From positions 1 to 12,646 of the forward strand of contig CAZBGL010000165.1 of NCBI GenBank assembly GCA_964491375.1: a stretch of 12,646 bases of DNA. Reading direction: 5' to 3'. The notes beneath the pieces were generated by a model that was not told the DNA's origin, searched no databases, and worked only from the letters and a program-made list of their open reading frames with translations. The stretch comes from CAZBGL01 sp964491375 (GTDB taxonomy: Bacteria > Desulfobacterota > Deferrisomatia > Deferrisomatales > Deferrisomataceae). Position numbers and translations under genes: made by a program. Shown here piece after piece: positions 1 to 6,241 of this stretch (its first letter is position 1; each line of letters starts with the position of its first letter).

Positions 1-488
1 CCCCCGGGCTCGGGCGGGCGCGAACACGCAATATGCGACCTCGCCGCGGCAACCCGCCGCTCGGACGCGCCCGGCGAGCACCCTCGGGTTGGGCCCTTGC
101 CGCTCGGAAACCTCAGGGCCGCGGCGACCGTCGGAGCCGCGCCCGCGCCTCGCAGGGGGCCTCCCCGCCACCGCCTGCGTCCATGCGCAATCCCCTGGAG
201 CCGGCCGGAGCAAAGGCCACAACGCGTCGGTTGCAAGGTCGCCCGGGGCCCGGGTCCGCGCAGGGGCCGGAAGGCCAAACGCCCCCGCCTCCCGAGCCTG
301 CCCAACGCGCACGCGAGCGGCACGAACGCCTCCGAGCACCCCCGCCGAGGCCGTGGACCCGAAGCGGGAACGGGCCCCGGGCGGGCCACCCCGTCTCCCG
401 CCCGGGCCCACCTCCTGCGAGCCGTCCACCCGCAGCCTGCCGGAGCTGGCCTCTGCCACGGGAACCACAGGGGGGACGAGACAGGGGG
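1..488. other. Non-coding region with repeat copy A
   Basis: I find no credible gene here. Open frames on both strands are long, but they have low-complexity Pro/Arg/Gly compositions, no recognisable motifs, and no good ribosome binding site. The stretch follows the stop of the minus-strand HEAT gene at 489. Its one notable content is a 134 bp segment at 251-384 that recurs near the other end of the window. I saw no clear terminator with a T tract after the HEAT gene. An upstream neighbour may lie outside the window. Confidence 0.6.
251..384. repeat. 134 bp dispersed repeat, copy A
   Basis: The segment aligns without gaps to 12365-12498 at a constant offset of 12114, with 9 mismatches in 134 positions (about 93% identity). 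The mismatches are at 254, 284, 300, 301, 327, 344, 348, 354 and 357. Similarity continues weakly to about 240 with one single-base indel in a G run, then stops; the 3' edge is sharp after 384. An invariant GGCC-GGAA-GGCC hairpin (a GNRA-type tetraloop when read on the plus strand) lies at 265-276. I recognise no known family and see no target-site duplication. In the frame open in both copies, six of nine changes fall at first or second codon positions, which argues against a conserved peptide in that frame. Confidence 0.85.
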
Positions 489-1811
489 TCACTCGCCCCG
501 CTGAGAGGCGCCGGAGGGGCCCGACCGGGCTTCCAGGCGCTCCCGGATGGCCTCGATGGCGGCCCGTGCGAACCGGCGGTACTTGCGCTCTTGCGCCACC
601 CGCTCCAGCGCCGGGATGGCTCGCTCGCTCCCGATCCGGCCCAGGGTCTCCACGGCCAACCGCACGGTGCTCCCCTTCCGGTCCGACAGGGCCCGGATGA
701 ACACGTCTTCGTGCGAGGCGTCGCCGAAGCGGGCGAGGTTGGCCAGGGCGAAGTGGCGAACCACGGGATTCTCGTGCCCGGTGAGGGGGACGACCCGGGG
801 CACGTAGCCGGGTCCGCCCCGGTCCAGCAGGATCTGGAGCGCCACGGCCTGGAGGTTGGGGTCGCGCTCGTCCAGCAACCCCGCCACGGACCGGACCTGG
901 CGCGGATCCAGGCTGTTCCGCCGGTCGAACAGCACCATGACCGCCCGCACCCGGTCCTGGGGCGGTGCGGTCCGGTCCGACGCGAGATCCGCAAAGAAGC
1001 GCGTGCTTTCCACGCAGTCCAGTTTTTCCAGAACGCCCAAGATCCGGTTGCGCGACCCAGGCCCGAGCCCCCCTTTCCGGTACAAGGCCACCAGGGGCCC
1101 CACGGCCCCCTCGCCCAGGCACGACCACTCGCGCAGGGCCGCACCCGCATGCTCGCCGCGCCGGACCGCATCGGCCAGCACCTCGGGCCCCCTGGGATCG
1201 CCCAGGCGGGCGAGCAGGGCCGCGGCCCTCAACCGCACCCGCCACGACGCCGAGGCCAGCCCCTGCTCCAGGAACGCAAGCGCCTCGGGGTCCCTGGACG
1301 CGACCAGGGCCGTGAGGGCCGACGCCCTCACCCTGGGGTCGGAATCCTCCCAGGCCGCCCGGAGCACCCCCGGAGGGCCACCCCGTCGGCCCAGCGCCTC
1401 CACGGCACGGGCCCGCACCCTGGGATCCGGGTCGGCGGCGGCCCGCTCCAGGGCCCGGACGGCCGCCTCCCCGGGAATCCGCTCCAAGGCCTCGGCCGCC
1501 TTTTTCCGCACCCAGTAGTCCGGGTCCGTAAGCATCTCCGACAACGGACCGGCGGCCTCGGGCCGGCCGGTGCGGCCCAGGGCCACGGCGCACGCGGCCT
1601 TCACGCCGAAAGCGTCCTGGGTTTCGGCGCGGTAGGCCCGTGCCAGCAGATCCACCACCTCGGGCGTGCCCAGGCTCCCCAGCGCTTCGGCCGCCTTCCG
1701 GCGCGCGTTTCCGTCCGGCCCGCCCAACTCCCGCTTCAGCGCGTCCAGGTCGGCCCCCCGGGCCGGAGCCAACAAGGCCAACCACACGGCCACCACCGCC
1801 ATCGCTCTCAT
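489..1811 (-). CDS. Exported HEAT-repeat protein
   Basis: The product is 440 aa. It opens with a signal peptide (hydrophobic run in about residues 3-15, then a likely cleavage after A-R-G-A near residue 20). The rest is a run of HEAT/PBS-lyase-like helical repeats, visible as recurring D-P-x-x-x-V-R-x-x-A-x-x-A-L units (for example DPDYWVRKKAAEAL, DPDPRVRARAVEAL, DSDPRVRASALTAL). Such solenoids are scaffolds for protein-protein contact, and no catalytic motif is seen. I chose the ATG at 1811 because it starts the signal sequence and lies 11 nt after the cytochrome stop at 1823. The frame is open further upstream, but the residues there are overlap with the cytochrome gene. Co-transcription with the multihaem cytochrome is likely, so it may assemble or anchor that protein in the periplasm (inference). 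A second Met at residue 4 is a possible alternative start. Confidence 0.85.
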   Translation of the reverse strand: MRAMAVVAVWLALLAPARGADLDALKRELGGPDGNARRKAAEALGSLGTPEVVDLLARAYRAETQDAFGVKAACAVALGRTGRPEAAGPLSEMLTDPDYWVRKKAAEALERIPGEAAVRALERAAADPDPRVRARAVEALGRRGGPPGVLRAAWEDSDPRVRASALTALVASRDPEALAFLEQGLASASWRVRLRAAALLARLGDPRGPEVLADAVRRGEHAGAALREWSCLGEGAVGPLVALYRKGGLGPGSRNRILGVLEKLDCVESTRFFADLASDRTAPPQDRVRAVMVLFDRRNSLDPRQVRSVAGLLDERDPNLQAVALQILLDRGGPGYVPRVVPLTGHENPVVRHFALANLARFGDASHEDVFIRALSDRKGSTVRLAVETLGRIGSERAIPALERVAQERKYRRFARAAIEAIRERLEARSGPSGASQRGE

Positions 1812-1822
1812 CCGCGTCCCCG

Positions 1823-2413
1823 TTACCGGTACTCCGCCCCCACGTCGGTCCACACCTCGTGACAGCGCCGGTACCGGTCCACGGCGTCCTCCATGTGGCA
1901 CACGGCGCACACGCTCTGGGCCGCCTCACGGGCGTTCCCCAGGCGCAGGAACCGGGTGGGCACGTTCGGTCCCAACGCGCCGAAACCGGGCTTGACGAAC
2001 GCGCCCATGGGGCTCCATTGGTGGGGCTCGTGGCACCTCACACACTGGAGGTTGCCCGACGGCCCGGGCGTCCCCTGCCGGTCGTACGGCGGGATGACCG
2101 GATCCCGGCCCCTCTTGATGGCCCACTCGTCCATCAGGAGCCTCGGCCGTTGGAGGTAGATGGTGCCCCGGGGGGTCAGCACGGTCTCGGCATCCTTCAT
2201 GTGATATTGCAGGAGGGGACGCTCCGTGTCCACCGCCCCCCCGATGCGGTGACACGACCGGCACAGGCGGTTGGGCCAGTATTCGCCCTCAGCCGGCTCC
2301 AATCCCCACAGCCACCGGTCGGTCCGCGCCCGGTGGACCCGATGACACGGGCTGCACGGCCCCAACATCGGGTCCCCCCCGCGCTCCCGGAGGTCGTGGG
2401 GGGTGTTCACCAC
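1823..2413 (-). CDS. Multihaem cytochrome c, 3' fragment after frameshift
   Basis: This frame holds four CXXCH haem-binding motifs: CSPCH at about residue 20, CRSCH at 51, CVRCH at 124 and CAVCH at 169. It ends at TAA 1823-1825, 11 nt before the HEAT gene. Read alone it would start at GTG 2413. It then lacks a signal peptide, and haem attachment to c-type cytochromes occurs outside the cytoplasm. The frame is open and protein-like upstream to about 2450 (it reads L-P-W-E-A-P-V-T-R-P-A-A before the GTG). It therefore looks like the second part of the gene that starts at 2882, displaced by one base in the C5 tract (G5 on the plus strand, 2449-2453). Either the locus is a disrupted gene or the sequence has a homopolymer error. 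The joined product would be about 350 aa with six intact haem motifs. Confidence 0.7.
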   Translation of the reverse strand: MVNTPHDLRERGGDPMLGPCSPCHRVHRARTDRWLWGLEPAEGEYWPNRLCRSCHRIGGAVDTERPLLQYHMKDAETVLTPRGTIYLQRPRLLMDEWAIKRGRDPVIPPYDRQGTPGPSGNLQCVRCHEPHQWSPMGAFVKPGFGALGPNVPTRFLRLGNAREAAQSVCAVCHMEDAVDRYRRCHEVWTDVGAEYR

Positions 2414-2882
2414 GGCCGCCGGCCGCGTGACCGGTGCTTCCCAGGGCAGGGGGATGCTCGTGGTCGGCCGGGTGGCACAGGGCGCACAGCCGCTCCACCC
2501 CGGAGACGGAAACGGGTTCTCCTTCGAGGGTCCGGAACGTGAGGGGGCCCGATGGGCTCTGGCTCGGATCCTCCGTGTGGCCGAAAAGGCACGCGATCGC
2601 CCCGTGGGGATTGGCAGGGCGCTGGGGACCTTCGGAGGGGAGCGCGCCGGTCAGGCGCTCCAGGGCGGCCCGCAACCCCTGTTCGTCGGGGGCGGCCACC
2701 ACGAAAAAGCGAAACGCGGCATCCTTGTGGCAGACGCCGCAGGTCTTGGGAAGCAGCTCGTGAGCCGGGTCGGTGGTTTCCACCACCCGGTACGCAGGGG
2801 CCTCGGCACCGCCTGCGCCTGCCGGAACGCAGGCGAACGCAAGGGCGAGGACAAACAGAAACCTAGGGGCTACAAGACGCAT
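2289..2882 (-). CDS. Multihaem cytochrome c, 5' fragment (frameshifted)
   Basis: The ATG at 2882 begins a clear signal peptide (MRLVAPRFLFVLALAFA, cleavage probably near A-G-A-G-G-A at 21-26). CGVCH follows at residues 48-52 and CALCH at 133-137, giving two intact haem c sites. At 98-102 the sequence reads CLFGH, where a CXXCH would need only GGC to be TGC. After about residue 143 the frame becomes Gly/Pro/Arg-rich and unlike a cytochrome, while the overlapping frame (1823-2413) carries four more CXXCH motifs. Dropping one C from the tract at 2449-2453 joins them into one protein of about 350 aa. The genuine part of this fragment is thus about 2450-2882, and the tail to 2289 is probably out-of-frame. 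A GGAGGG lies about 13 nt before the ATG, which is rather far. It is probably a periplasmic electron carrier. Confidence 0.7.
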   Translation of the reverse strand: MRLVAPRFLFVLALAFACVPAGAGGAEAPAYRVVETTDPAHELLPKTCGVCHKDAAFRFFVVAAPDEQGLRAALERLTGALPSEGPQRPANPHGAIACLFGHTEDPSQSPSGPLTFRTLEGEPVSVSGVERLCALCHPADHEHPPALGSTGHAAGGRGEHPPRPPGARGGPDVGAVQPVSSGPPGADRPVAVGIGAG

Positions 2883-2920
2883 CGGCGAGCGCCCACCCTC
2901 CGATCGTTCGGTGACCGCCC

Positions 2921-2934
2921 GCCGAGATCTCGGC
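2921..2934. promoter_or_regulatory. 14 bp perfect palindrome upstream of cytochrome gene
   Basis: GCCGAGATCTCGGC is a perfect 14 bp inverted repeat lying 38 nt upstream of the cytochrome ATG, between it and the terminator of tRNA-Pro. It could be an operator half-site pair or a leader hairpin. I saw no strong promoter hexamers beside it, so its role is unproven. Confidence 0.3.
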
Positions 2935-2953
2935 CCCGGATTCCAGAATGTTC

Positions 2954-2966
2954 AAAAAAGAAAAAA
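2954..2966 (-). terminator. T-rich terminator directly after tRNA-Pro
   Basis: On the minus strand the encoded CCA end is followed at once by TTTTTTCTTTTTT, a striking AT tract in such GC-rich DNA. No separate hairpin precedes it, so the tRNA's own T arm and acceptor stem would have to supply the structure. It probably ends tRNA transcription and separates it from the cytochrome gene. Confidence 0.6.
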
Positions 2967-3043
2967 TGGTCGGGACGACTGGATTCGAACCAGCGACCTT
3001 CTGCTCCCGAAGCAGACGCGCTACCAGACTGCGCCACGTCCCG
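2967..3043 (-). tRNA. tRNA-Pro (anticodon CGG)
   Basis: Read on the minus strand this is a complete cloverleaf of 77 nt. The acceptor stem CGGGACG pairs perfectly with CGTCCCG; a D arm with GGCGCAGTCTGGTAGCGC follows. The anticodon stem TCTGC/GCAGA encloses the loop TTCGGGA, giving anticodon CGG for codon CCG. The T arm is CTGG-TTCGAAT-CCAG, the discriminator base is A (2970) and CCA is encoded (2967-2969). The gene has its own promoter and T-tract terminator, so it is a single-gene transcription unit set between a phosphoesterase gene and a cytochrome gene on the same strand. Confidence 0.97.
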
Positions 3044-3063
3044 ACCGTTCTGTTGCCCGAGCC

Positions 3064-3079
3064 CCCGCCGTCCGGCGGG
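3064..3079. other. Hairpin in tRNA-Pro 5' leader
   Basis: CCCGCC-GTCC-GGCGGG forms a 6 bp GC stem with a 4-nt loop. It lies between the predicted tRNA promoter and the mature tRNA 5' end, so it would be in the leader removed during processing. Confidence 0.4.
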
Positions 3080-3087
3080 AAGGACAT

Positions 3088-3117
3088 ACTATACACTCCG
3101 GAACGGACCGGTTTCAA
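3088..3117 (-). promoter_or_regulatory. Sigma70-type promoter for tRNA-Pro
   Basis: On the minus strand TTGAAA (3112-3117, 5 of 6 to the -35 consensus) is followed after an 18 bp spacer by TATAGT (3088-3093, 5 of 6 to the -10 consensus). This is the best promoter in the window. Transcription would start near 3080, leaving a leader of roughly 40 nt before the tRNA. The -35 box overlaps the last codons of the upstream phosphoesterase gene, whose stop is at 3114. Confidence 0.7.
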
Positions 3118-3671
3118 CCCACGGACACCCGCACCACCCAGGCCCGGAACTCGGGTCGGGCCTCCAGCACGAGGTAGGAAGGCGTTCCGTCCACCGCAAC
3201 CCGCCTGGAAACCGCGCCCGGGCTCAACACGGTGCGATCCCCCACGTGGAGCGTGCCGGGCCGGTGGGTGTGGCCGCGGACGGCGACCTGCGCCCCCTGG
3301 GAAACCATCCAGCGCTCCCAGCCCCGGGCGTCCGGAACCCGGTCCGGGGCCCGGGGGCCCGCGTGGACGAACAGGATCCGGAGCGGGCCGTCCTCCACCC
3401 GCATCCAGGCCGGAAGCTCCCTCAAGTAACCCGCAGCCCCCCGGGACAACTTGCCCCCTTCCACCGCGGAAACGTCCGCGTCCCCCCGGACGCCCGTGAT
3501 GCCCTCCCTGCGGATCCGTTCGATCACCTGCTCCGGGTTCTCTCCCCCGGCCAGGTCCCCCAGATGCACGGCCTCGTCCACGCCTCGGCGGGCCGCATCG
3601 GCCAGCACGGCCTCCAGGGCCTCGACGTCGCCGTGGACATCCCCGAAAACGGCCAGGCGCAACTCGACCAC
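3114..3671 (-). CDS. YfcE/MJ0936-like metallophosphoesterase
   Basis: The product is 185 aa, the usual size for single-domain calcineurin-like phosphodiesterases of the YfcE group. Metal-site motifs occur in family order: G-D-V-H-G-D at 10-15, H-L-G-D at 36-39, G-D-A-D at 63-66, V-H-A-G-P in the second half, and G-H-T-H-R-P near the C terminus. Family members hydrolyse phosphomonoesters or phosphodiesters with Mn2+ or similar ions, and the physiological substrate is unknown. The third motif is normally GN(C/H)(D/E); here the bridging Asn is Asp. The start is GTG 3671 preceded by GGAGGAGGT. TTG at codon 4 would also fit that ribosome binding site. The gene follows trxB with a 109-nt gap, and its 3' end overlaps the tRNA-Pro promoter. 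Confidence 0.85.
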   Translation of the reverse strand: MVELRLAVFGDVHGDVEALEAVLADAARRGVDEAVHLGDLAGGENPEQVIERIRREGITGVRGDADVSAVEGGKLSRGAAGYLRELPAWMRVEDGPLRILFVHAGPRAPDRVPDARGWERWMVSQGAQVAVRGHTHRPGTLHVGDRTVLSPGAVSRRVAVDGTPSYLVLEARPEFRAWVVRVSVG

Positions 3672-3682
3672 ACCTCCTCCAA

Positions 3683-3705
3683 AGGGGGGACGCTGGAACG
3701 CCCCC
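3683..3705 (-). terminator. Possible weak hairpin between trxB-like gene and phosphoesterase
   Basis: On the minus strand GGGGGCG-TTCCAG-CG(T)CCCCC folds into a short GC stem with one bulged T, followed by C-TTT. It sits just before the phosphoesterase ribosome binding site, so it could be a weak terminator after the reductase gene or a leader hairpin. The T tract is short. Confidence 0.25.
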
Positions 3706-3780
3706 TGATCCCCAGGCGGATGTGCCCCCTCCTTCCAACGACCACCGTCCCCGCCTCCGGTCCCGGCCCGTCCGCGGGGA

Positions 3781-4710
3781 TCAGCGCCCGGCCCGGAGGT
3801 ATCGCAGGGCGTCCATGCCCGCCACCGCGCCGTCCCCCACGGCCGTGGCCACCTGGTGGAACCGGCTCCGGCGCACGTCGCCGACGGCGTACACGCCGGG
3901 GACGCTCGTCTCGCCGTTCTCGTCCACGCGCACGTACCCCGCCTCGTCCAGATCCAGCACGCCCCTCAGGAAGTCCGTGCCCGGCCGCTTGCGGCCCGAG
4001 AAGATGAACACCCCGTCCACTCGGAGCTCCGAGGTGCCCCCCTGTTCGCGGCTCTCCACCACGAGCCCGGTAACCCCCTGGTCGTCCCCCCGGATCTCCA
4101 CGGCCTTGGAACGGGCCACCACCCGCACCCGGGGGTTCTCGAGCAGGCCCCTCCGGATCTCGTCCGAGGGCTTGAGCTCCCGGCCGTGGATCACCAGGTA
4201 CAAGGGGTCGGCGAACCGGCTCAGGAAATGGGCCTCTTCCATGGCCCAGTCGCTGTCCCCCACCAAGGCCACCGGCCGATCCCGGTACAGGGCCCCGTCG
4301 CAGGTGGCGCAGTAGGACACGCCCCGCCCCAGGAACTCCTGCTCGCCGGGCACCCCGAGCCGCTGCACCAGGCCCGTGGCCACCACCACCACCCGGGCCC
4401 GGAAACCCAGGCCGGCCACCACCACCTCCTTCTCGTCCCCATCCACCCGCAGGGCCTCCACCCGGCCGAACTGGATCTCCAGGCCGAACCGGCGGGCCTG
4501 CTGCTCGAACCGGTCGATCAGCTCCCGGCCGGAGATGCCGTCGGGAAAACCCGGGTAGTTCTCCACGTGGGACGTCTGGGCGATCTGTCCCCCCAGGAGG
4601 GCCTGTTCGAGCAGGAGCGTCCTGCGGCCCGCCCGGGCGAGGTAGAGCCCAGCGGTGAGCCCCCCTGGGCCGCCCCCGATCACGATGGCGTCGTAGGCCG
4701 TTGTGCTCAC
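3781..4710 (-). CDS. Thioredoxin reductase-like flavoprotein, atypical NADPH site
   Basis: The product is 309 aa, the length of low-Mr TrxB. Visible parts are the N-terminal FAD dinucleotide motif G-G-G-P-G-G at 12-17, the redox-active C-A-T-C at 134-137 and the second FAD motif G-V-Y-A-V-G-D-V-R at 272-280. The NADPH domain is altered. The usual GGG(N/D)(S/T)A reads G-D-S-D-W-A (151-156), and the usual HRR(x3)R phosphate-binding motif reads H-G-R-E-L-K (175-180). Loss of both motifs is known in ferredoxin-dependent and other atypical TrxR-like enzymes, so the electron donor may not be NADPH (inference). The GTG start at 4710 overlaps the previous stop by 4 nt (GTGA) and has a purine-rich AAGGGGGAAC upstream; the longer open frame upstream lacks homology and was not used. 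Confidence 0.88.
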   Translation of the reverse strand: MSTTAYDAIVIGGGPGGLTAGLYLARAGRRTLLLEQALLGGQIAQTSHVENYPGFPDGISGRELIDRFEQQARRFGLEIQFGRVEALRVDGDEKEVVVAGLGFRARVVVVATGLVQRLGVPGEQEFLGRGVSYCATCDGALYRDRPVALVGDSDWAMEEAHFLSRFADPLYLVIHGRELKPSDEIRRGLLENPRVRVVARSKAVEIRGDDQGVTGLVVESREQGGTSELRVDGVFIFSGRKRPGTDFLRGVLDLDEAGYVRVDENGETSVPGVYAVGDVRRSRFHQVATAVGDGAVAGMDALRYLRAGR

Positions 4711-5435
4711 GTCCGTTCCCCCTTTCCCTCGATCCAGTGGTTCCAAAGCGCCTCTCCCGTGCCGAAGCGGCCGCTCAGGGCGCGATCCATCCGCCGGAGC
4801 CGTTCCTCCAGCCCTCTCACCGCGGCCCCGGCCGCCTCCCGGCTGCCGCCCACCACGAGGAAGAACACATCGGCCGCGCCGGCAAAGTCGTGCGTGTCCT
4901 CCCGGGGATCCAACCCCGGGCAGGTCCCGGCCAGCGCCTCCAGGATACCCCGGCAGACGAACGTCAGGCACAGGGGGACCTTCAGGTCGCCCAGCACGCA
5001 TCCCCCGGCGCCCAGGTACCGGCATCCCACCCCCCGCTGTAGCCGGCCGGTGCGGCGTTCCCGCACCCGGTACTCCGGGGGGTCCCCGGCCGGCTCCACC
5101 CCCGAGGTCCGCCGCGCGGCCCGGAGAGCCCGTTCGAGGTGCACGGGAAACCGCCCCGCCGGCCCCCGGCCGGGCACCCGCCATTCGTCGGCCACGCCGG
5201 CCTGGCAGCATCCAGGGAACCGGCCCTCCACCACCTCCACGTCCACGGCCGGGTCACCCGGATGGGTACGTTCCATCACCCGGAGGCAGCGGCGGCAAAA
5301 CGGCGCGGTCCAGCGGGCGAAAAAACGCTCCAGGGCCCGGGCGGCGCGCCGGTACAGCGCAACGCGGGCCTCGGCCTCCGTCAGGACCCGTGCACGGGGT
5401 CCCCCGGTCCGGCGCGGGGCAACGACCGATCTCAC
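4707..5435 (-). CDS. Cysteine-rich putative metal-binding protein
   Basis: The product is 242 aa and I do not recognise it with confidence. It carries nine Cys: C-x2-C at 47/50, C-C at 76-77, C138, C146, C156, C161 and C172. The spacing C-x7-C-x9-C-x4-C with a Pro before the third Cys resembles the YkgJ-type zinc/iron-chelating domain (low confidence). No signal peptide is seen, so it is probably cytoplasmic. The GTG start at 5435 overlaps the lipoprotein stop by GTGA, and its own TGA overlaps the reductase GTG in the same way, so all three genes are translationally coupled. This context suggests a role in redox chemistry or metal handling together with the CATC reductase. The long open frame reaching back to 6110 in this phase is an overlap artefact. 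Confidence 0.75.
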   Translation of the reverse strand: MRSVVAPRRTGGPRARVLTEAEARVALYRRAARALERFFARWTAPFCRRCLRVMERTHPGDPAVDVEVVEGRFPGCCQAGVADEWRVPGRGPAGRFPVHLERALRAARRTSGVEPAGDPPEYRVRERRTGRLQRGVGCRYLGAGGCVLGDLKVPLCLTFVCRGILEALAGTCPGLDPREDTHDFAGAADVFFLVVGGSREAAGAAVRGLEERLRRMDRALSGRFGTGEALWNHWIEGKGERT

Positions 5436-6061
5436 GTCCCCCCGAGGCTGCGGAGCAGGTCCTGGAACTCCCGGCTCCCCTCCAGGGCCTGGAACGTGTC
5501 CAGGAGCACCTCGCGGAACGCCTTCTCGGCCTGGCGGGCCGAGTTGCCCGGGCTCTTCACCTGCTTCTGGGCCTCGAGCCGGACCTTGCCGGCCTCCTCG
5601 CCGTCCGCCCGGAACATGGCCACGGTGTAGGCCACGCGCACCGTCACCTCGTCCCACACCGCGCCGGGCGTCTCCTCCAGGGCAAACGCCTCCAGTTCCA
5701 GCTCCAGGAACGCCCGGGCCTTGTCCGCCGAGGACGCCTCCAGGCCCCTGTGGAGGAGGTAGCGCCGAAGCTGGTCCCGGAGGTATTCGGCGGGTGACCG
5801 GTCCAGGAACACGTCCTGGGGGGCCTTTTCGAACCGCGTGTACATCACCCCCAGCTTCTGTCCCGCCCGCTCGGGCGGGCGGGCGTCCCGGCTGTCGCGG
5901 ATCCACAGGGACCACGCCGCAGGCCCCTCCACCCGTCCCGTGACCGTCTCCATCGCCACGGGGCCGGGGGAAAGTACGATGGCCTTGGGCGCACACCCCG
6001 CGACTCCGAGAGCGATCCAGGCGCAACCCATCGCGATCCAGCGGTCCAGCGCACCGGCCAT
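5432..6061 (-). CDS. Putative lipoprotein of unknown function
   Basis: The product is 209 aa. The N terminus has a short hydrophobic stretch ending in V-A-G-C (20-23), a good lipobox, so Cys23 is probably lipidated and the protein sits in the inner or outer membrane facing the periplasm. The mature part begins A-P-K-A-I and contains the pattern S-P-A-E-Y-L-R-D-Q-L-x2-Y-L, an acidic beta-rich middle and a helical C terminus. This broadly resembles YajG-like or transport-auxiliary lipoproteins, but I cannot assign a family. ATG 6061 was chosen because AGGAGG lies 7 nt upstream; a Met 13 codons earlier lacks this. It is the first gene of the GTGA-coupled cassette and is divergent from the RNA methyltransferase gene. 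Confidence 0.8.
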   Translation of the reverse strand: MAGALDRWIAMGCAWIALGVAGCAPKAIVLSPGPVAMETVTGRVEGPAAWSLWIRDSRDARPPERAGQKLGVMYTRFEKAPQDVFLDRSPAEYLRDQLRRYLLHRGLEASSADKARAFLELELEAFALEETPGAVWDEVTVRVAYTVAMFRADGEEAGKVRLEAQKQVKSPGNSARQAEKAFREVLLDTFQALEGSREFQDLLRSLGGT

Positions 6062-6143
6062 GGCACATCCTCCTGGGTCTGGGGGAAACGCGGCCCCCAT
6101 CGTACCGCACGGCCGCGGGGAGCGGAAGGTGCCGCCGTTCCCC

Positions 6144-6155
6144 CGACCCGGGTCG
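6144..6155. promoter_or_regulatory. 12 bp palindrome next to methyltransferase promoter
   Basis: CGACCCGGGTCG is a perfect 12 bp inverted repeat. It sits inside a larger inverted pair, GTTCCC (6137-6142) and GGGAAC (6166-6171), whose right arm overlaps the candidate -35 box at 6164. It may be an operator in the divergent intergenic region 6062-6241. GC-rich palindromes also arise by chance in this genome. Confidence 0.3.
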
Positions 6156-6163
6156 AGTCCCTG

Positions 6164-6192
6164 TTGGGAACGCCTGGGAAAACCGCTACACT
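6164..6192 (+). promoter_or_regulatory. Candidate promoter for RNA methyltransferase gene
   Basis: TTGGGA (6164-6169) and TACACT (6187-6192) are separated by 17 bp, each matching 4 of 6 consensus bases. Transcription would begin near 6200, about 40 nt before the ATG at 6242. Moderate to weak. Confidence 0.4.
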
Positions 6193-6241
6193 CCCCGTCG
6201 AACCGAAACGCTTCCCATCCCTTTCCGCAGGAAGCCCTGGG

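Noticed and set aside
251..384. Repeat as part of a conserved coding sequence
   Set aside because: In the plus frame open in both copies, six of nine differences are at first or second codon positions and change residues, which is unlike a protein under selection.
33..1862. 609-codon open frame on the plus strand
   Set aside because: It is antisense to the HEAT gene, rich in Pro/Gly/Arg/His with no domain, and is open only because of the high GC content.
3781..5211. Long N-terminal extension of the thioredoxin reductase-like protein
   Set aside because: TrxB family proteins begin just before the FAD motif; the extension overlaps the Cys-rich gene and has no domain.
4707..6110. 467-codon version of the Cys-rich protein starting at 6110
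   Set aside because: The first half is the lipoprotein gene read in another frame. GTG 5435, overlapping the lipoprotein stop, is the natural start.
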